Assembly: GCA_030615805.1 (NCBI GenBank)
Contig: JAUWYN010000042.1
Location: 1 to 6,700, forward strand
Direction: 5' to 3'
Length of the DNA: 6,700 nucleotides
From: Hadesarchaea archaeon
Lineage (GTDB): Archaea > Hadarchaeota > Hadarchaeia > Hadarchaeales > Hadarchaeaceae
Each line of letters begins with the position of its first letter. Within the stretch, counting starts at the first letter, position 1. The position numbers and the translations under genes were made by a program. The notes beneath the pieces were generated by a model. It saw only the letters and a program-made list of their open reading frames with translations, was not told where the DNA came from and ran no database searches. Shown piece after piece: positions 1 to 5,630 of this stretch.

Positions 1-1
1 G

Positions 2-274
2 GCCGAGAACGCGATCGCCGCCTTGGATGCTGAGTATGGGTCTGAAATCGGCATCGAACAAGTCGGCTTCGACGCCGGCACCATCACAATTTACGTGAAC
101 GTCAGGGGTGGGCCCCCGCCGGACAACCAAGCGATATCGGACAACATCAGAGCGAGCGCGCTCAAGTACATCTACCAAGCGGTGGTCGGTTCCTTCCCCG
201 AGAATGCGGAACCTGTCAAGACGGGGTACTACACCTACGACGTTGCCGTGGGGATAAGGAGGGTGACGAAGTGA
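2..274 (+). CDS. C-terminal part of a hypothetical exported protein (5' end outside window)
   Basis: The reading frame is open from the first bases and ends at TGA 272-274, so 90 residues of a longer protein are visible. A TTG at 23 lies in frame, but the frame continues upstream without a stop, so it is probably not the true start. The visible part looks like an alternating beta-strand domain (IGIEQVGF, TITIYVNV, YYTYDVAVGIRRV) with a Gly/Pro-rich turn (GGPPP) and no membrane segment. It is translationally coupled to the next gene, whose GTG start overlaps this stop codon. Position at the head of a run of N-terminally anchored exported proteins suggests it could be another pseudopilin-like protein whose anchor lies outside the window; that is inference. 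I do not recognise the family. Confidence 0.75.
   Translation, partial: AENAIAALDAEYGSEIGIEQVGFDAGTITIYVNVRGGPPPDNQAISDNIRASALKYIYQAVVGSFPENAEPVKTGYYTYDVAVGIRRVTK
257..262 (+). promoter_or_regulatory. Strong ribosome binding site for the gene at 271
   Basis: AGGAGG at 257-262, continuing as GTGA at 263-266, matches the archaeal anti-Shine-Dalgarno complement. It sits 8 nt before the GTG at 271, inside the end of the preceding gene. It fixes GTG 271 as the start. Confidence 0.75.
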
Positions 275-1269
275 ACGAGCGAGGTCAAATCTTCACTCTC
301 GACATGTTCTTTGCGCTGACCCTAACGGTGCTCGTGGTGAGCTACTCTGGGCTGGCGCTCGAGCAGGCGCGCAGGCAGGCTGAAAGCTATGCGTTGAGAT
401 ACTCGCTCGAGCGCACGGCAAACGACGCCGCAGATGTACTCGTGAAGACGCTAGGCAGACCTTCAAACTGGGAGGAAAATGCCGAAATGCTAGAAACCCC
501 GGGATTTACGGAGGAGAGTGAGGGAAACCCCGTCCAAAATACTTTGAGCATCAGAAAGTTTGGGCAGCTCAGGTGTCTAACTAATAGCGATAATTGGGTG
601 GCTCCGGTAAATGCCAATGCGGTAGAAGCAATAAAGAAGCTCTTTGGTGGATCTGAGAATTTTGAAATTAGAATACTTGATGAAAACAAAAATGAGTTAT
701 GGCACGCTTTTCCGGGATGGGTCACCGGAGATGTTGGTGAGGACTCGGGGGCTGAGAACTCCTTTGAAGTCGCGGTCGTTAGGCGTTCGGTCGCCATGAG
801 ATATGGAACGGCCATTAGAGTAGATTCTGAACGGCTAGTAGGTGGATGGTCACCTTGGGAGAGAGATGTGCATTTGGAGTTTGAGATTTATCCGGGAGAG
901 CTTGATGCGTTTGACTTCTACATCGTCGTGATGGGTGGAGGCAATAATCCAAGGGCTAAAATCTGGGTAAATAAAGACGCAGAGTCACCTTACCAAAACC
1001 CCGACTACTCCTTCCCCAGTGACCCTAAAATCCTTCAGGAGACCTTTCCAGAACAACACGGGGGAATAGAGAACGATTCTGGAATCGACAACCAACTCAC
1101 GGAAGGCCCAAACTTTCTAGGTGCCTGGATTAAGGCCAACCCAAGCCCGAAGAAGGGTGAATGGATCCGTATTTACGTGGTCACGATCCCCTCGTGCTCC
1201 GATTGGGATCTTGCGCCCTTCATGCTAGAATCATTGCCCGCGACACTCGAGGTGAAACTATGGAGGTAG
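271..1269 (+). CDS. Pseudopilin-like exported protein, single N-terminal anchor
   Basis: A 332-residue protein starting at GTG 271, set by a strong ribosome binding site. The N-terminus is MNERGQIFTLD followed by a hydrophobic segment (about residues 12-30) and an amphipathic helix with LERTANDA (46-53) and then LVKTLGRPSNWEE (57-69). I recall similar D-x-L-V-x-T-x-G-x-P-x-NWE segments in uncharacterised archaeal pilin-like proteins. Arg4-Gly5 then Gln6 resembles a class III prepilin cleavage site (cut before Gln), but the acidic residue is Asp at +6 rather than Glu at +5. The rest is a large extracytoplasmic, beta-rich region of about 260 residues ending in LEVKLWR. It has only two cysteines, C102 and C309, which could pair. 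The middle of the gene is more AT-rich than its neighbours. The next gene starts 4 nt after the stop. A minor pilin or pilus-associated role is inferred. Confidence 0.8.
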   Translation: MNERGQIFTLDMFFALTLTVLVVSYSGLALEQARRQAESYALRYSLERTANDAADVLVKTLGRPSNWEENAEMLETPGFTEESEGNPVQNTLSIRKFGQLRCLTNSDNWVAPVNANAVEAIKKLFGGSENFEIRILDENKNELWHAFPGWVTGDVGEDSGAENSFEVAVVRRSVAMRYGTAIRVDSERLVGGWSPWERDVHLEFEIYPGELDAFDFYIVVMGGGNNPRAKIWVNKDAESPYQNPDYSFPSDPKILQETFPEQHGGIENDSGIDNQLTEGPNFLGAWIKANPSPKKGEWIRIYVVTIPSCSDWDLAPFMLESLPATLEVKLWR

Positions 1270-1273
1270 GGCA

Positions 1274-2233
1274 ATGAGATTCAGAAGGGATCGGAGAGGG
1301 TTCATCTTCAGCCTCGACGCGACGCTGGCGATGCTAGTTGTGATGATAGTGATGGCCGGGGTAGCGCGCGTGGGGGGGCCCGGGCTGGTCTATGGACAGC
1401 ACGGCTACCTGCGTTTGGAGCGATACGCAAATGATGCGCTCGAGGTGATGCAGCTCACGGGCACGTTGGATGACGTCGTGGATCTGGTTATGATGGGGGA
1501 GAACACTGAGGCCGAAATTCTGGCGCGGGCGGAACTCAAGAAAATCCTACCGAACGAAGTGCAGTTCAGACTCGTGGTTGGCGACAATCGCTTAGTGGTT
1601 TACCCTAGTGATGCGGAGGAACAAAATAACTGGAACAACGCGTTCGCAAGTGCCGAGGAAATCGCCGTTGCGGCCCGTGTTATGGCGTTGGGTGGGCTCG
1701 ACCAAGACAACCCCAACCGCACGGAGGGTGAGTGGCACGAGGTCGAGGACGGGAAGTGGTGCGCGCAGAGCTTTATCGCCGGCCTCACCGGAGACCTCAC
1801 CAAGGTTGTCCTGTATTTGAAGGTGGAAGGGAGCCCGGGGGAGCTAACTATTGAAGTCAGGGACTGCACGGCGGAGAACAAGCCGGGGAGCGATAATCTG
1901 GCCCGTACGACCACAAGTGACGTCGTTTCCACCACCGGCGAGGAATACGAGTTTACCTTCCCCTCGCCCGCCGAGGTAACTGCTGGGACCAGCTACTCCA
2001 TCGTCCTGCCCGAGCTGGAGGGCGCCGGCACGTACTGGTGGGCCGAGTACAGGCCAAGCGATGGCGATATTTATCCGTGGGGGAAAGTCTGGCTCATCAC
2101 CAAGAGCGGCGGGAGTTGGTCGGAGGGCGGCGGCGGCCGCCACGACTTTTACTTCAGGACGTATGTGGGCGTCCCACCTGAGAACATATTTGATTTCATC
2201 ACCCTCTACGTGTGGCGGGGGGCGGGAACATGA
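1274..2233 (+). CDS. Pseudopilin-like protein carrying a lectin-like beta-sandwich domain
   Basis: A 319-residue protein at ATG 1274, with GGAGGT at 1262-1267 overlapping the previous stop. The N-terminus MRFRRDRRGFIFSLD (Arg8-Gly9, then Phe) precedes a hydrophobic segment (about 16-31) and LERYANDA at 48-55, matching LERTANDA in the upstream protein at nearly the same distance from Arg-Gly. Residues about 67-140 look like a pilin-type core (LKKILPNEVQFRLVVGD). From about residue 150 a second domain begins: WCAQSFIAGLTGDLTKVVLY, then SPGELTIEVRD, then VTAGTSYSIVLP, ending in FYFRTYVG. This is the pattern of a beta-sandwich domain frequent in secreted archaeal and bacterial surface proteins, suggesting carbohydrate or surface binding. 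C163 and C198 are both in it. A short tail (PPENIFDFITLYVWR) looks like a final pilin-core strand, so the domain may be an insertion. A run of seven G occurs at 1372-1378. Adhesive function is inferred. Confidence 0.8.
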   Translation: MRFRRDRRGFIFSLDATLAMLVVMIVMAGVARVGGPGLVYGQHGYLRLERYANDALEVMQLTGTLDDVVDLVMMGENTEAEILARAELKKILPNEVQFRLVVGDNRLVVYPSDAEEQNNWNNAFASAEEIAVAARVMALGGLDQDNPNRTEGEWHEVEDGKWCAQSFIAGLTGDLTKVVLYLKVEGSPGELTIEVRDCTAENKPGSDNLARTTTSDVVSTTGEEYEFTFPSPAEVTAGTSYSIVLPELEGAGTYWWAEYRPSDGDIYPWGKVWLITKSGGSWSEGGGGRHDFYFRTYVGVPPENIFDFITLYVWRGAGT

Positions 2234-2922
2234 AACTGGGGCGGGACCAACGCGGATTCGTGCTGAGCGGGGTTGCGCTGCTGCTTGTGCTTCCAGCTAT
2301 GCTGCTTGCGACCTCTTGCTTTGCAATAATCGAGATGGGTGGAGAAGCGGTCGCGCTGCAGACCACCGCTGACAAGGTGTTTTATACTGGGAACGATATC
2401 GAGCGCATGATTAAAAAAATGTGGGATGAAGATCTATTGGCCGATAACGAACCTAATACCAACGCTAAGTTTGCTAATCTTGCCGAGAATTATCGCGCAG
2501 CTACGGGATTGCTGGTGGATATAACGCCCACGTGGATGCTGTGGATCCATGTTATAGATACTGGGGAAAATCGTTATGCGGGGACCACCTACTGCAAGGT
2601 TGACCACGTCGCTCCGGAAAACTGGCGCTATTACTTCGAAGACGCAGAGGATGGGGACTACGATGAACCTATCCTGCTTGTCGAAAAACTCGGTGAAAAT
2701 CTGAGAATAACTATCGAAGAATACGGTGGCGACTTGGGCTCGAATGGCTCGGATGTTTATTATTCAGACCCACCGCCACTTTGGGAAGGAGTCGATGGCC
2801 CTCCTCCGACCCATGTCGGGGAGAACACAGAGGTGGAAGGGGTAGTACAACTTAGAGTGTTTATTAACGTCAGAGACCCGAGAGGCGTCGCGCAGTACGA
2901 GTCGACGGTTGATTTAAGGTGA
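2230..2922 (+). CDS. Third pseudopilin-like exported protein
   Basis: I place the start at ATG 2230, whose ATGA overlaps the previous stop (TGA 2231-2233), giving 230 residues. An in-frame GTG at 2212 would only add six residues. The N-terminus MKLGRDQRGFVLSGV has Arg8-Gly9 then Phe, followed by a hydrophobic segment rich in Leu/Val (about 14-34, with Pro22). It lacks the acidic residue seen soon after the Gly in its two upstream neighbours. The exported part is acidic: helix-like near DKVFYTGNDIERMIKKMWDE, then beta-rich with VVQLRVFINVRD near the C-terminus. No enzymatic motif is visible. With the two genes before it, it forms a set of single-anchor proteins with Arg-Gly before the hydrophobic segment, as expected for minor pilins. 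Processing by the peptidase encoded nearby is possible but not shown. I do not know a family name. Confidence 0.75.
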   Translation: MKLGRDQRGFVLSGVALLLVLPAMLLATSCFAIIEMGGEAVALQTTADKVFYTGNDIERMIKKMWDEDLLADNEPNTNAKFANLAENYRAATGLLVDITPTWMLWIHVIDTGENRYAGTTYCKVDHVAPENWRYYFEDAEDGDYDEPILLVEKLGENLRITIEEYGGDLGSNGSDVYYSDPPPLWEGVDGPPPTHVGENTEVEGVVQLRVFINVRDPRGVAQYESTVDLR

Positions 2923-2937
2923 AAATCTCGATGTTTT

Positions 2938-2942
2938 GGTGA
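2938..2942 (+). promoter_or_regulatory. Ribosome binding site deciding the DUF2101 start
   Basis: GGTGA at 2938-2942 lies 5 nt before ATG 2948 and matches the archaeal GGAGGTGATC consensus. It favours ATG 2948 over the in-frame TTG 2936 and GTG 2939, which have no comparable site at good spacing. Confidence 0.5.
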
Positions 2943-2947
2943 AGAAA

Positions 2948-3736
2948 ATGGCGCGCAAAAGTTCCAAAGCAACTGATTTCTTCCGCAAGGTTGGCGACGC
3001 GGTCCTAGGAGTGGGAAAGCTCCCAAGCAAACTAAAGCGTAGGGTGCCGAGGGTAAAGAAAAAGGCCCCACCGAAACCCAAACCCGGGATTCCACGCGCG
3101 CTACAGGGTTTCTTCGAGCGGCGCCATGCAGGGTGGCCCGAATATGTTATGCTCAAGGCGCAGCTGGCTATCCTCGCTCTCTTCGCAACAGCAGTAATCT
3201 ACATAGCGCTGCTGCCCGCGGAAGTCACCATCTTCATTCCCCTACTGCTCGCGCTGAGCGCCTACCTGATCTATCTTGCAGTGGGGCAGCTCAGGCGCGC
3301 ATTCGAGCGAGACTACCCGGCCTACCGGAGCTTTGTGGGTATGTGCGTGGCCATCGCCTGGGTCTTCGTGCTCGCACTCAGACACTCCCCAATCGAGTTC
3401 TCGATCGAGGCACTCCACCTAGCACTCATCCCCCCGTTGGTAGCGATAGGGTTCGTGTTCGTGGCATTCGCGGCCTTCAGGCTCAAGTACGGCCGGAGCT
3501 TCACCTACGGCAGGGTCGAGGAGGTCCGGGGACGCCGAGCGGTGGTTCGTGTAAGCTACGACATCTGCAGCAACGTGAAGTCCGGCCTGTATTTGGTGGA
3601 GAGCTTCGCCAGGGTCAGGAAGAGGGACCAGGTGAAGCTAAGCGTGGAGCGGCCGATGCTGGGGCTGCGGGGAGCGAAGGTTAGGGCTATATTGGAAAAA
3701 TTAAAACCTACCACTTTACGCGCCGGAGAGCGCTAA
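2948..3736 (+). CDS. DUF2101-family membrane protein
   Basis: From ATG 2948 the protein has 262 residues (266 if TTG 2936 is used). It begins with a very basic, proline-containing cytoplasmic segment of about 60 residues (KLKRRVPRVKKKAPPKPKP). Four hydrophobic segments follow: LKAQLAILALFATAVIYIAL, IFIPLLLALSAYLIYLAVG, FVGMCVAIAWVFVLAL and LHLALIPPLVAIGFVFVAF. A C-terminal soluble beta domain contains YGRSFTYGRVEEVRG and NVKSGLYLVES. The pairing of D-Y-x-A-Y-R between the second and third membrane segments with the FTYGRVEEV ... NVKxGxYxVE tail matches what I remember of the archaeal DUF2101 family, which has no established function. It is last in the + strand operon and its 3' end overlaps the convergent peptidase gene by 21 bp. 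Context suggests an accessory role in pilus assembly; this is inference. Confidence 0.7.
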   Translation: MARKSSKATDFFRKVGDAVLGVGKLPSKLKRRVPRVKKKAPPKPKPGIPRALQGFFERRHAGWPEYVMLKAQLAILALFATAVIYIALLPAEVTIFIPLLLALSAYLIYLAVGQLRRAFERDYPAYRSFVGMCVAIAWVFVLALRHSPIEFSIEALHLALIPPLVAIGFVFVAFAAFRLKYGRSFTYGRVEEVRGRRAVVRVSYDICSNVKSGLYLVESFARVRKRDQVKLSVERPMLGLRGAKVRAILEKLKPTTLRAGER

Positions 3737-4477
3737 GACGAAACGCCAATACAGGTCCCCATAGAAGATCGCGATGGCCACCCCAAGCCCGAGCGCGGGT
3801 GCGAATGGTATGCCCTTCTTGAGTTTTATGTAGTTCTTCAACTTGCGTTCGCGAACGAGGCGCTTGAGCGCCCCCACTTGGTAGCGCGTGAGGCCCGCCG
3901 CCCGCCGGGGATTTGTGTAGACACGATCGTAATGTGGCTTCAGCCCAAATTTTGAACTCCAACGGCTGACCTTGCCGTCTTTCTCGTAGATGGTTTCGGC
4001 GGGGATCATGCCCTCCCTGAGTTCGGTAATTTTGACCTGCTCGTAAAGCATGCCGCGCCCACGAATGCGGCAGATCACAGCGTAGATGAGCAAAATCGGC
4101 AGGATAGCGATGACCGAGTTAAATAAAATCGTGATGGGGAATGGATAGGGCACGTTTTGAACATAGGGTGCGGTATAAAATGGCATCAGGGCCCCCAGTG
4201 CCGTGAAGAGCTTGACATCGCCTCCAGCCCAGCCACCCGTGAGCCACATCACATAGCCGATGATGAAGGCTATCGCCGCCCCGAGCGCCCCGGAGATCAT
4301 CGCCCAGAGGTCCCAGCGCCAAACGCCGAGGAGCACGTAAAAGACGATGCCGACCCCGATGAGCGGAAAGGTGAGCCGGTTGGGGATGATTCGCTTTCGT
4401 AGATCGGTGTAGTTGGCTATGCAGACCGCTGCGAGAGCGATCGCAGCTGGGAGGAGGAGCTCGAACTCGGACGCACA
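3716..4477 (-). CDS. Archaeal prepilin peptidase (aspartic, family A24), start codon problem
   Basis: This membrane aspartic protease removes the short leader of prepilins at the membrane. The open frame (4483 down to TAA 3718-3716) encodes about 253 residues with both catalytic signatures: YTDLRKRIIPNRL (Asp encoded at 4405-4403) and GGWAGGDVKLF (Asp at 4219-4217), the GxGD-type site. Several hydrophobic segments surround them. A cytoplasmic region with KFGLKPHYD leads to a C-terminal GIPFAPALGLG helix, typical of the archaeal FlaK/EppA-type enzyme. No ATG, GTG or TTG is in frame upstream of the first catalytic Asp; the first in-frame one, GTG 4336, would remove it and half the motif. A GAGGT site at 4490-4486 points to a start near 4478-4474, where TTG 4478 and GTG 4476 exist but are out of frame. 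Thus a one-base indel (real or assembly error) or a non-standard start is likely. The 4477 boundary is approximate. The gene follows three prepilin genes, its presumed substrates. Confidence 0.85.
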   Translation of the reverse strand, partial: CASEFELLLPAAIALAAVCIANYTDLRKRIIPNRLTFPLIGVGIVFYVLLGVWRWDLWAMISGALGAAIAFIIGYVMWLTGGWAGGDVKLFTALGALMPFYTAPYVQNVPYPFPITILFNSVIAILPILLIYAVICRIRGRGMLYEQVKITELREGMIPAETIYEKDGKVSRWSSKFGLKPHYDRVYTNPRRAAGLTRYQVGALKRLVRERKLKNYIKLKKGIPFAPALGLGVAIAIFYGDLYWRFVLALSGA

Positions 4478-4501
4478 ACCACCCTACCTCACTTTTGCTC
4501 G

Positions 4502-4511
4502 ATTAATAAGA
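4502..4511 (-). promoter_or_regulatory. Possible TATA box before the prepilin peptidase
   Basis: On the - strand the stretch reads TTCTTATTAATC, an AT-rich, TATA-like element about 27 nt before position 4480. It would place transcription start close to the expected peptidase start, giving a very short leader. The match is by eye and weak; the gene could simply be read through from the pilins. Confidence 0.3.
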
Positions 4512-4530
4512 ACTTGGTGCCGAACCCTAC

Positions 4531-4716
4531 TTACAAAAGCATCCCAGCTAGGCCGGGGATGATGACGTTATCCATCACGTTATCGATTTGGCCGCTGACG
4601 TTTGAGCCTAGGCCCTGAGAAGCGACATAAATGGAGAAAACTATGCCTGCCACGACCACTAATACGGCCCCCAGCATTAGCAAATATTCGGTTGCACCTT
4701 GGGATCGTTCTTCCAT
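4531..4716 (-). CDS. Minimal class III prepilin
   Basis: Starting at ATG 4716 the precursor is MEERS followed by QGATEYLLMLGAVLVVVAG; GTGATC at 4724-4719 pairs well with the archaeal 16S 3' end and supports this start. ATG 4728 and GTG 4737 are in-frame alternatives giving 64 or 68 residues. Cleavage is expected between Ser and Gln, placing Glu at +5 of the mature chain as in other type IV pilins. The mature protein would be only 56 residues: one hydrophobic helix of about 25 residues followed by GLGSNVSGQIDNVMDNVIIP and a hydrophobic C-terminus, with no globular beta domain. Minimal class III pilins of this size are known in archaea and can be the main fibre subunit, so this may be the major pilin; that is inference. 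It lies between a larger prepilin gene upstream and the peptidase gene downstream. Confidence 0.88.
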   Translation of the reverse strand: MEERSQGATEYLLMLGAVLVVVAGIVFSIYVASQGLGSNVSGQIDNVMDNVIIPGLAGMLL

Positions 4717-4757
4717 GTGATCACGCATAAGCTTCACTAATTGTTTTATGCTGCATC

Positions 4758-4767
4758 CGTATAATTA
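4758..4767 (-). promoter_or_regulatory. Possible TATA box for the minimal prepilin
   Basis: The - strand reads TTAATTATAC here, overlapping the stop codon of the preceding pilin gene. Its centre is about 26 nt before 4737, so transcription could begin about 20 nt ahead of ATG 4716. This would let the minimal pilin be expressed independently. Assigned by eye only. Confidence 0.35.
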
Positions 4768-5160
4768 AGCTACGGTAGCTGCGTCGTACCAAGTGTCGCT
4801 GTATTTTATCTTCACCTTGTCCCCACTGGTAGCATCCGCAGCTGGCAACGAAACCGTTACTCCCCTCTTTAAATCTTCTGTTCCAGAACCACTTGCTATC
4901 TTTGTGGCATAGTGGTAGACCGCCCAACTCCAGTCGGCCGCCGGAATCGTGGATGGGGTCATCGAGCTGGAGGGGGTGAAAACCACGTTGTCACCGCTCT
5001 TTTCCGCCGTGCCCGTTATCATAGCGGATGGAGGTGTGGTTGTCAGATAGAAAACGGCGGTGGCAACGATGATAAGAGCCACAACTAGAATCAGCAAATA
5101 CTCTGTTGCGCCTTGTGCTCGAACTCCCGTTAAACTAGCATAGGCGCCCTCTCGCCGCAT
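4765..5160 (-). CDS. Class III prepilin with beta-domain head (paralogue of the gene at 5596)
   Basis: A 131-residue precursor from ATG 5160. A 15-residue leader (MRREGAYASLTGVRA) precedes QGATEYLLILVVALIIVATA; cleavage between Ala and Gln would give a 116-residue mature pilin with Glu at +5. After the helix comes a small domain with TTTPPSAMITG, SGDNVVFTPSSSMTPSTI, WAVYHYATK, and a C-terminal KVKIKYSDTWYDAATVA. It aligns along its whole length with the next upstream prepilin and shares a 51-bp near-identical 3' end, so the two are tandem duplicates. There are no cysteines in the mature part. Unlike its paralogue it has no visible Shine-Dalgarno site; a perfect tandem repeat of CCGAACCG (5163-5178) occupies the place, so translation may depend on coupling or a leaderless transcript. 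It encodes a structural pilin subunit, exported to the membrane and assembled after leader removal. Confidence 0.9.
   Translation of the reverse strand: MRREGAYASLTGVRAQGATEYLLILVVALIIVATAVFYLTTTPPSAMITGTAEKSGDNVVFTPSSSMTPSTIPAADWSWAVYHYATKIASGSGTEDLKRGVTVSLPAADATSGDKVKIKYSDTWYDAATVA
4769..4819 (-). repeat. 51-bp direct repeat, copy 1 (3' end of a pilin gene)
   Basis: This segment matches 5214-5264 at 49 of 51 positions by my count. It encodes the C-terminal KVKIKY..DTWYDAAT.. of the prepilin. The two differences both change the amino acid (Ser/Gly and Val/Ile). Confidence 0.85.
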
Positions 5161-5162
5161 TG

Positions 5163-5178
5163 CCGAACCGCCGAACCG
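5163..5178. repeat. Perfect tandem CCGAACCG pair between two pilin genes
   Basis: CCGAACCG occurs twice in direct succession just before ATG 5160 of the - strand prepilin gene, where a ribosome binding site would be expected. The role is unknown and it may be chance. Confidence 0.6.
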
Positions 5179-5209
5179 TTATCCAGCAATAATTGAAAGG
5201 GACGCCACC

Positions 5210-5596
5210 CTAGGCTATGGTAGCTGCGTCGTACCAAGTGTCGCCGTATTTTATCTTCACCTTGAATCCAGACGAAAGCTCAGTAGTACCAGCGTCAAAC
5301 TCAAGTGGTATTCCCCTTTCTAAATCACTTGCTCCACTACCACTCCCTTTTAAAGTAGCACCGTCATAGACCGCCCACTCGTAATCGGCCGCTGCAATTG
5401 TGGTTGGAGTCATCGATGTGGAGGGAGTGAACTCCACCACGGTGTTGTCGCCGGATTTTAATGTCGCTGAACCTGTTATCACGGCGGATGGACCCGTGCT
5501 GGTCACATAGTATACTGCTATCGCAACGATAACTAGCACTGCAGCCAGCATCAACAGGTACTCGGTAGCGCCTTGACCCTTTTTAAACAACCTCAT
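5210..5596 (-). CDS. Class III prepilin with beta-domain head, first gene of the pilin group
   Basis: A 128-residue precursor from ATG 5596, preceded by GTGGAGGT and an A-rich spacer. The leader MRLFKKG is cut before QGATEYLLMLAAVLVIVAIA, giving a 121-residue mature pilin with Gln at +1 and Glu at +5, the class III prepilin pattern. The hydrophobic helix is followed by TSTGPSAVITG, SGDNTVVEFTPSTSMTP, YEWAVYDGATLKGSG and the C-terminal KVKIKYGDTWYDAATIA. Thr, Ser and Gly are abundant in the head, as in surface-exposed pilins. It is the first of three prepilin genes running toward the peptidase and has the best transcription and translation signals of the three, so it may be strongly expressed. 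It is a tandem paralogue of the prepilin encoded at 4765-5160, mainly differing in an extra acidic stretch (LEFDAGTTELSSG) near the C-terminus. The role as fibre subunit is well supported by the signal; its share in the fibre is unknown. Confidence 0.92.
   Translation of the reverse strand: MRLFKKGQGATEYLLMLAAVLVIVAIAVYYVTSTGPSAVITGSATLKSGDNTVVEFTPSTSMTPTTIAAADYEWAVYDGATLKGSGSGASDLERGIPLEFDAGTTELSSGFKVKIKYGDTWYDAATIA
5214..5264 (-). repeat. 51-bp direct repeat, copy 2 (3' end of a pilin gene)
   Basis: Partner of 4769-4819, with two mismatches. It covers the last 16 complete codons and part of the final alanine codon of this prepilin. Confidence 0.85.
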
Positions 5597-5602
5597 TTTT
5601 TT

Positions 5603-5608
5603 ACCTCC
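5603..5608 (-). promoter_or_regulatory. Ribosome binding site of the first prepilin
   Basis: The - strand reads GGAGGT here, within GTGGAGGTAA, followed by a run of A to ATG 5596. It is a near-ideal site at 6 nt spacing and confirms the start of the prepilin gene. Confidence 0.8.
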
Positions 5609-5630
5609 ACAGGAACCCTCTCAAATATGT

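Noticed and set aside
387..815. Long - strand frame opposite the first pseudopilin-like gene.
   Set aside because: Ser/Thr/Pro-rich product without conserved features; it is the mirror of a well-supported + strand gene.
1372..1378. Run of seven G in the pseudopilin gene near its membrane segment, as a phase-variation tract.
   Set aside because: Seven bases is short for slippage-based switching, the frame is intact, and GC-rich codons for V-G-G-P explain it.
2120..2145. GC-rich self-complementary stretch (GCGGCCGC) near the end of the lectin-like domain gene as a terminator.
   Set aside because: It lies well inside the coding sequence, codes for a Gly-rich loop, and no T-run follows.
2931..2942. 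Three-codon reading frame ATG-TTT-TGG-TGA just before the DUF2101 gene, as a regulatory mini-ORF.
   Set aside because: It is easily produced by chance and the GGTGA it overlaps serves better as the ribosome binding site for ATG 2948.
3133..3684. 183-codon + strand frame inside the DUF2101 gene.
   Set aside because: Its product is low-complexity and Arg/Gly-rich, while the DUF2101 frame shows membrane segments and family motifs.
4119..4478. - strand frame from TTG 4478 of 119 codons as a separate gene.
   Set aside because: Its product is rich in Arg, His and Pro with no recognisable fold, and it shadows the peptidase, whose conserved motifs lie in the other frame. Only its start region matters, as part of the frameshift question.
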